Positions 42,035 through 46,975 of a stretch of 46,975 nucleotides of DNA are shown in pieces. Position 1 is the stretch's first letter. Every line of letters starts with the position of its first letter. Below the pieces are notes generated by a model. It ran no database searches and had not been told where the DNA came from. It was given only the letters and a program-made list of their open reading frames with translations. This DNA is from Phascolarctobacterium sp. (lineage in GTDB: Bacteria > Bacillota > Negativicutes > Acidaminococcales > Acidaminococcaceae), in assembly GCA_017452325.1 (NCBI GenBank), contig JAFTMR010000083.1:1-46975 (forward strand), written 5' to 3'. A program made the position numbers and the translations under genes.

Positions 42035-43134
42035 TTAAAGGCATTGTCTTCCAATGTGTTCATTGTTGTTGAGAAGCAGACAGTTAAGTTTATTGACTAC
42101 TTCCATCTGCGTTGATGGAAATACATGTGCATACCGATAGGTGATATCAATGCTCTCGTGTCCCACACGATCCGCAATGGTTACAGCGGAGAAGCCCATA
42201 TCAATCAGCAGATTGATATGGCTATGTCGGATTCCATGAATCCTTATTCGCTTTACCCCGTTAATAGCGCAGCCACAGCGCATTTCATGATGTAGATAGT
42301 ATTTTGTGAACTGGAATACCCGGTCGGTTTCCGTAATGTCTGTCAAGCTTGAGATATACTGACAGATTTCCTCCACGAAGAAGTCTGGCATCAGCACACA
42401 GCGGATGCTTTTATCTGTTTTGGGTAGGGTGATAATATCTTCTCCCTTAATACGTTGATATGACTTTGTAATATGAATGATCTTGTTTTCAAAATCGAAA
42501 TCCGCAGGTGTCAGTGGCAAAAGTTCTCTCAAACGAAGCCCACACCAATATAAATTTTCAAATACCATATACGATACCTGTCGGTCCTTCAAGGCTGAAA
42601 CAAACTATTGATATTCTTCTCTCGTCCAGATGAGTATCTCACCCGTCTTTTCTTTACCCATGTTTCCGGTTTGGCGGCAGGATTGTCATACAATCCATAA
42701 AACCGCATGGCATGGTTGAAAATAGCACTAAGCTGATTGTGGATCGTCTTGAGATATACGGGAGAATATGGCATATCATTCTCGCCACGAATCGCCAGCA
42801 TTTCGTTTTGCCAATGTAGCACATCGATGGATTTGATATCACACACCCGCTTGCTTCCGAAATAAGGCAGGATCTTTTTCTCAATAATGCTGCTCTTAGT
42901 CACCCAAGTGTTCTGCCTGATGCGATCCTGCAAATTGTTCTTGTAGACCTCATAGAATAATCCGAATGTCATATCAAGACTTCCGGTGTTTCTGGCAAGA
43001 AATTCTCGTTCCCATTCGAATGCGTCCCTTTTTGTTGTGAACCCTCGTTTTGTTTTTCGGCACCCTTCGCCCAGCCAGTTTTTGTAACGGACGGAGATAT
43101 ACCACTTTCCGTTTTTGTCTTTGTATACTCCCAT
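42035..43134 (-). pseudogene. Tyrosine-recombinase integrase, broken by frameshift and nonsense
   Basis: From the ATG at 43134 (GGAGGTCAAT): MGVYKDKNGKWYISVRYKNW (AP2-like arm-binding domain), then the SAM-like core-binding domain (TFGLFYEVYKNNLQ, NQLSAIFNHAMRFYG). Near 42655 the frame shifts: the run EKTGEILIWTREEYQ lies one frame over, and there it meets a TAG where relatives have Gln, before FVSALKDRQ. The catalytic domain then continues intact with R (YWCGLRLREL), HGIRHSH (H-x-x-R) and VGHESIDITYRYAH (Tyr). So two lesions separate the DNA-binding and catalytic halves, and the integrase should be inactive. It lies next to the guaA att site. Confidence 0.85.
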
Positions 43135-43229
43135 ATTGACCTCCAAAACATATATTTTGCCTGAACAGCAATGCTGTTTTGCACAAAGGCCAAATACGGG
43201 AAGCGAGGACAGAATCATCCTCAAAATTA

Positions 43230-43269
43230 AAATCCTCTCTACCTGAATTGCTTCAGATAGAGAGGATTT
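43230..43269. repeat. Long hairpin in front of the integrase remnant
   Basis: AAATCCTCTCTACCTGAA and TTCAGATAGAGAGGATTT pair with one mismatch around TTGC. It sits in the ~300-bp stretch between guaA and the integrase, perhaps a terminator at the island edge or a site used by the recombinase. Confidence 0.6.
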
Positions 43270-43430
43270 ACTACTACAAAGCCACTATAAATTATTCTTA
43301 TTTTGTCCTTAAATTGACATCGGGAGCAATCGGTTTCCTGAGATTACTTAGAAAAACGCATCAAAAACATACAGTTTTAAACGAAAACAAGAGGCTTTGA
43401 GACCTCGGAGAACTGAGAGAATTTTGACCT

Positions 43431-43443
43431 TTATTCCCACTCG
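43431..43443. repeat. Attachment-site copy at the guaA 3' end
   Basis: TTATTCCCACTCG, the last codons and stop of guaA; identical to 37495-37507. The guaA reading frame is kept through the stop. Confidence 0.8.
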
Positions 43444-44738
43444 ATAGTCGCAGACGGTTTCGGACTCATATCATAGCAAACACGGTTAACATTTTTAACT
43501 TCAGCCAAGATACGGTCGGTAATTTTCAGCAGGATGGGCCAATCGATTTGTTCGATAGTTGCAGTCATAGCGTCAACGGTGTTTACGGCGCGGATGATTA
43601 CAGGCCATTCGAAGGAGCGAGCGTTGTCGCGAACGCCTACAGATTTGAAATCAGGAACAACTGTGAAGTATTGCCATACAGTTTTGTCCAAACCAGCTTT
43701 TGCAAATTCTTCGCGCAGAATAGCATCAGCTTCGCGTACTGCTTCCAAACGGTCACGAGTAATTGCACCAAGACAACGAACACCAAGGCCAGGACCTGGG
43801 AACGGTTGACGATATACCATATGGTCAGGCAAGCCAAGTTCTACACCGCAAGCGCGAACTTCGTCTTTGAACAATTGACGCAGGGGTTCAACCAATTCAA
43901 ATTGCAGATCTTCAGGCAAACCACCAACATTGTGGTGAGATTTAACAACTTTAGCAGTTTTGGTACCGCTTTCTGCAATGTCAGGATAAATAGTGCCTTG
44001 GCCGAGGAAGTCAACGCCTTCAACCTTACGAGCTTCTTCTTCAAATACACGAATGAATTCTTCGCCGATGATTTTACGTTTTTGTTCGGGGTCAGCAACG
44101 TTTTCCAATTTAGTAAGGAAACGTTCAGTAGCATCAACATAAACCAGGTTTGCATTCAATTGGTTTTTGAATACTTCTACTACGCTTTCAGATTCACCCT
44201 TACGCATCAAGCCATGGTTTACGTGTACGCAAATCAGGTTATCGCCAATAGCTTTCAACAAGAGCGCAGCAACTACAGAGCTGTCAACGCCACCGGACAA
44301 TGCCAAAAGTACTTTTTTATCGCCAACTTGCTTTCTAACCAATTCGATTTGGTCATGAACAAAGTTAGTCATATTCCAGTTAGCTTCAGCTTTGCAGGTT
44401 TCAAAAACAAAATCTTTCAAAGCTTCCTTAATGCCATCTACATCGTTTGCAAATTGCGGCAGTTTAACTTCACACAGCGCTTTATCATGACCTGCAGCAA
44501 TCACAGGAATACCAGCTTCATAAATTTCAGGGAGCACGTCAATAGCAACGCCATCAACAACATTGTTCGGACCGCCATTGATTACGATACCTTTCACGTT
44601 GGGCAGTGCTTTAAGTTCATCTACAGTAATGTCGTGCGGATAAATTTCGCTATAAACGCCCAAAGCGCGGATAGCTCTTGCAACAACAGTATTTTCATGG
44701 CTACCAAGGTCTAAAATAACAATCATATCTTGTTTCAT
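43431..44738 (-). CDS. guaA: GMP synthase with degenerate glutaminase domain
   Basis: 435 residues from the ATG at 44738 (GAGGAGGATAATC). GuaA is usually about 510-525. The synthetase part is complete: P-loop LALSGGVDSSV (~146-156), FLGQGTIYPDIAESG, KSHHNVGGLPE, QPFPGPGLGVRCLG, and the C-terminal dimerisation end SATIEWE. The N-terminal class-I amidotransferase domain keeps only its first part (VKGIVINGGPNNV, EAGIPVIAAGHDKA) and then jumps to VDGIKEALKDFVFE. The nucleophile elbow G-x-C-Y-G, the HPE triad residues and about 78 residues in between are missing. It should aminate XMP only with free ammonia or a partner glutaminase. Confidence 0.93.
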   Translation of the reverse strand: MKQDMIVILDLGSHENTVVARAIRALGVYSEIYPHDITVDELKALPNVKGIVINGGPNNVVDGVAIDVLPEIYEAGIPVIAAGHDKALCEVKLPQFANDVDGIKEALKDFVFETCKAEANWNMTNFVHDQIELVRKQVGDKKVLLALSGGVDSSVVAALLLKAIGDNLICVHVNHGLMRKGESESVVEVFKNQLNANLVYVDATERFLTKLENVADPEQKRKIIGEEFIRVFEEEARKVEGVDFLGQGTIYPDIAESGTKTAKVVKSHHNVGGLPEDLQFELVEPLRQLFKDEVRACGVELGLPDHMVYRQPFPGPGLGVRCLGAITRDRLEAVREADAILREEFAKAGLDKTVWQYFTVVPDFKSVGVRDNARSFEWPVIIRAVNTVDAMTATIEQIDWPILLKITDRILAEVKNVNRVCYDMSPKPSATIEWE

Positions 44739-44773
44739 GATTATCCTCCTCATATAATGAATACCACTTTTTA

Positions 44774-44802
44774 AGTATATCACAAACATTTCCGCTTGTA
44801 TA
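44774..44802 (-). promoter_or_regulatory. Promoter of guaA
   Basis: Minus strand TATACA (complement of 44797-44802), 17 bp, TGA-TATACT (TATACT is the complement of 44774-44779; extended -10). Too short a leader for a purine riboswitch. Confidence 0.55.
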
Positions 44803-44902
44803 TTTTTTTAGAAAAAATCTCCGAATAATTTTGTGGCTTTACTGTAAATCGTTCAAGAAACTTCTGAAAATATTTACTCGCAAAAAATCTTTCAAGCTAA
44901 AG

Positions 44903-44931
44903 TGGCAAGGTAAAAATTTTTCCGATATAAT
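44903..44931 (+). promoter_or_regulatory. Promoter of the EamA transporter gene
   Basis: TATAAT at 44926-44931; TGGCAA 17 bp upstream (or GTGGCA at 18 bp) is a weak -35. Confidence 0.45.
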
Positions 44932-44964
44932 GGTAAATAATATTTGAGGAAGGAGGCGCCAAAC

Positions 44965-45840
44965 ATGCATTATAATTTTGGCATTTACATAGCACTGGCA
45001 GTAGCCGTACTGGCACTTTCCACATCTGCTATCTTCGTAAAGCTTGCGGCAGCTCCCTCCGCAATCACAGCATTTTACCGTTTGTTTATTTCTGCGGTAC
45101 TACTCTTGCCCATCGCTCTCATCAAGAAAAATATTAGGGATGAACTATTCAGCCTATCTTCCAAGAAATTTCGCCTTGGAATTTTAGCAGGATTACTGCT
45201 TGCCGTACACTACGTTATGTGGTTTGAATCCTTAAACTACACTTCCGTCGCAAGTTCCACAGTACTTGTATCCTTGCAACCCCTCTTTTCTATGGTGCTT
45301 GGTTACTGCTTCTTCCACGAAAAGTTACGCACCCGCGCCATCATTGGTTGCCTAATTGCTATTGTTGGCAGTACCATCATCGGTTGGGGAGATTTCCAAA
45401 TTGACGAGCGCGCCTTGTGGGGCGATTTGATTTCCTTCCTATCAGCAGGCGTTATCGCTGCTTACTTTTCTGTTGGACAAATCTTGCGCAAAGACACAGG
45501 CGTAGTAACCTACTCCATCCTCGGATATATCATAAGTTCTATTTTCTTAGGGACTTACGCTTTGCTGAAAGGCAATTCGTTTGTAGATTACCCACCGGAA
45601 GCTTGGTACTCCTTCTTTGGTTTAGCAATCATCTGCACCATTGGCGGGCAATTTGTTTTTAACTTGCTTTTAAAAAATGTTTCTGCCACCGCTGTTACCA
45701 TGAGTATCTTGGGCGAGCCCATAGGCACCTGCGTTTTGGCCTACTTTATTTTAAACGAAACTATTTCCCTGCAACAGTTCGTAGGCATCGCCGTAATCAT
45801 TGCGGGATTAGGAATCTTCTTCACCACAAACAAAAGTTAA
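44965..45840 (+). CDS. EamA-family (DMT) transporter
   Basis: 291 residues from ATG 44965 (AAGGAGGCGCCAAAC); an in-frame TTG at 44944 lies before the RBS. Ten predicted membrane helices in two EamA halves. The first half has TSAIFVKLAAAPSAITAFYR and NYTSVASSTVLVSLQPLFS; the second has SFLSAGVIAAYFSVGQILRK and NVSATAVTMSILGEPIGTCV. The motif 'LGEP..' near the end of the second half is characteristic. Such carriers export amino acids, purines or other metabolites; the substrate is not evident. It is monocistronic with a shared terminator. Confidence 0.92.
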   Translation: MHYNFGIYIALAVAVLALSTSAIFVKLAAAPSAITAFYRLFISAVLLLPIALIKKNIRDELFSLSSKKFRLGILAGLLLAVHYVMWFESLNYTSVASSTVLVSLQPLFSMVLGYCFFHEKLRTRAIIGCLIAIVGSTIIGWGDFQIDERALWGDLISFLSAGVIAAYFSVGQILRKDTGVVTYSILGYIISSIFLGTYALLKGNSFVDYPPEAWYSFFGLAIICTIGGQFVFNLLLKNVSATAVTMSILGEPIGTCVLAYFILNETISLQQFVGIAVIIAGLGIFFTTNKS

Positions 45841-45854
45841 TAATGAACACAAAA

Positions 45855-45881
45855 TCCCCCTGCTACAACGTAACAGGGGGA
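45855..45881. terminator. Bidirectional terminator between the transporter and hydrolase genes
   Basis: TCCCCCTG and CAGGGGGA pair around an 11-nt loop; U-rich on both sides. Confidence 0.88.
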
Positions 45882-45888
45882 TAAATTT

Positions 45889-46590
45889 TTATTCAGCCAA
45901 AATGCTGTCAACAAAATTGATTAAGCCATCAACAACTTCATCGCGAATATCCAATTCGTTATGAATTTCATGACGGTAGCCGGAATATGCTTTCACAGAA
46001 ACTTTGTTACCGGTATTTGCCAACAGATTAGCAACGTGATACAAGCCTTCACCGTAATTTCCGCAAGGATCTTGGTCACCTGCAATCAAATATACGGGAA
46101 TATCGGACGGAACCATGGGAGCCCATTCATCACTTTCAATGAAGTGGTACAGTTGAACAAAGTCCCAAGCCAATTCCAAAGTAGTGTTAAAGGTATTGAA
46201 CATATCATTAGCGTGATCAGTTACAATCCTCGGATCGTTAGCAATCCAGTCCGCAGGACCATTTGGGTTTTCGACACGCGCAGTCATATCAAGGAACACT
46301 TTATCAAACCAAGCACCAGCCGGTTGATAGGGGTCAGCTTCATAAGCAGCGTTGAACTCAGGGTCTGCGTATTCAATTTCGCAACCTTTCCATTGAGAGC
46401 ACAAACCGCACAACATCAAGCCTTTGATACCATCACCATAATGAGCAGCATAAGCACGAGCAAGCATACTGCCCCAACTGTGACCAAAAATAAAGTATGG
46501 CAGGTCAGGATAATCTGCCACAGCAATATCATGAAGTTGTTTTTCGTCTTTCAAATAGGTCATATAGCCGCCGGAATGAGGGTCACCCAA
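45889..46590 (-). pseudogene. 5'-truncated alpha/beta hydrolase (monoacylglycerol-lipase-like)
   Basis: The frame opens at KASSNFGGTLGDPHSGGYMT, only a few codons after the stop of the upstream gene. It lacks the first ~75-80 residues of this family, including the HG-oxyanion strand. The rest is intact: nucleophile elbow YFIFGHSWGSMLARAYA, Asp region LIAGDQDPCGNYGEG and His region YSGYRHEIHNELD, so all three triad residues remain. No RBS precedes the only possible starts (TTG at 46590, ATG at 46563). The gene probably lost its 5' end by a deletion that joined it to the metallopeptidase gene. Confidence 0.75.
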
Positions 46591-46621
46591 AGTGCCACCA
46601 AAATTTGATGATGCTTTTAAG

Positions 46622-46975
46622 TTAATTTTTCAGTAAAGCTTTACGTTCTTTCCAGTCAGGCATAAAACTTGCCACTAATTCATAAAACTTTTTAGAATGA
46701 TTAGGATGAATGAAATGACAATATTCGTGTAAAGCAACGTATTCAATACATTCCTTTGGATATGCCAACAATCTTTTATTTAAAGTTATGATTCCTTTAT
46801 TAACAAGGCAGGTTCCCCAACGAGTTTTCATTTCACGAACACGCAATATCGGCTTAGCAACTCCCATCGATTTAAACAACGGATATAATTGCTCTACAAC
46901 CTCAACCAAAACACTTTGGTTATTAATCGGCTTATACTCTTTTGTTTCGCGTTGTTGTACTCTTTCGATAGCATC
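46622..46975 (-). CDS. YgjP-like (DUF45/WLM) metallopeptidase, C-terminal part
   Basis: Open to the right edge of the window; 117 residues are visible. YLYPLFKSMGV-like helix, then MKTRWGTC, ITLNKRLLAYPKECIEYVALHEYCHFIHPNHSKKFYEL region with the HExxH zinc motif (HEYCH) and third ligand His further on (HPNHS), and the standard end MPDWKERKALLKN. Members are M48/WLM-type zinc proteins usually near restriction or housekeeping genes; substrate unclear. The 5' end is not in the window. Confidence 0.88.
   Translation of the reverse strand, partial: DAIERVQQRETKEYKPINNQSVLVEVVEQLYPLFKSMGVAKPILRVREMKTRWGTCLVNKGIITLNKRLLAYPKECIEYVALHEYCHFIHPNHSKKFYELVASFMPDWKERKALLKN

Larger units (their letters stand above)
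37495..43443. mobile_element. Integrative genomic island in the 3' end of guaA
   Basis: About 5.9 kb between two copies of TTATTCCCACTCG. The integrase gene lies next to the guaA end, reading away from it, as in most tyrosine-recombinase islands. The 3' end of guaA is a known insertion site of genomic islands. Contents: a PD-(D/E)XK nuclease fusion, a DUF4143 ATPase, several decayed ORFs. No relaxase, conjugation, replication or phage structural gene is present, and the integrase is broken, so the element appears stranded. Confidence 0.8.

Noticed and set aside
43548-44714. 388-codon open frame on the plus strand opposite guaA
   Set aside because: Antisense shadow of a strongly conserved gene; low-complexity composition and no start signal.
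44740-44830. Purine riboswitch before guaA
   Set aside because: The leader between the likely promoter and the ATG is only about 30-40 nt, too short for the aptamer.

Overview
The window looks like a chromosome segment of a diderm Firmicute (class Negativicutes). Acidaminococcaceae, near Phascolarctobacterium, is my best guess, but that is inference from gene content only. The Firmicute side is shown by a T-box leader, an mraZ-to-ftsZ cell-wall cluster followed by nrdR, and a KtrAB-type potassium system. An outer membrane is implied by two autotransporter-type beta-barrel genes and three CsgG-family proteins. Nearly all genes are on the minus strand. No rRNA, tRNA or CRISPR array was seen.

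Layout, left to right. (1) 1-1180: the 5' end of pheS behind a phenylalanine T-box leader, then sfsA. (2) 1.3-14.4 kb: a surface/periplasmic cluster bracketed by two small XRE regulators. It holds a FlgT/LPP20-like protein, three CsgG-family proteins (one with a ~300-residue Asn/Ser/Asp/Gln-rich insert), a pair of related secreted proteins of unknown function, a beta-barrel with almost no passenger, an autotransporter split by a single in-frame TAG, an LPP20-like Ala/Pro-linker protein, a secreted TPR-like protein and a CAP-domain protein. This is the best candidate for an undescribed system: the parts resemble the Vibrio flagellar H/T-ring set (FlgO/FlgP/FlgT) and the curli pore, yet no flagellar or curlin gene is present. 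(3) 14.4-15.8 kb: a DUF4143 ATPase gene between two related, oppositely oriented palindromes. (4) 15.8-18.7 kb: a SpoU-type rRNA methyltransferase and ktrA/ktrB. (5) 18.8-32.2 kb: the division/peptidoglycan cluster, read as mraZ-rsmH-ftsL-murE-murF-mraY-murD-murG-murC-ddl-ftsQ-ftsZ-nrdR. ftsI, ftsW, murB and ftsA are absent from their usual slots. A 121-bp MITE-like element lies between ddl and ftsQ, and a triple 10-bp repeat upstream of mraZ looks like the MraZ operator. (6) 32.3-37.5 kb: a DUF1858 protein, a DUF2130 protein, nifU/nifS and a flavo-diiron protein. (7) 37.5-43.4 kb: a 5.9-kb genomic island inserted at the 3' end of guaA. It is bounded by a 13-bp direct repeat and carries a broken tyrosine integrase, a PD-(D/E)XK nuclease fusion, a second DUF4143 ATPase and decayed small ORFs. 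(8) 43.4-47.0 kb: guaA, whose glutaminase domain has lost its catalytic core, an EamA transporter, a 5'-truncated alpha/beta hydrolase and the 3' part of a YgjP-like metallopeptidase.

The strongest leads are the CsgG/FlgT-like surface operon and its Asn/Gln-rich CsgG protein, the GMP synthase lacking glutaminase residues, and the nuclease-bearing guaA island. Starts were chosen by Shine-Dalgarno position and signal-peptide shape. Family assignments come from reading motifs, not from a database search.
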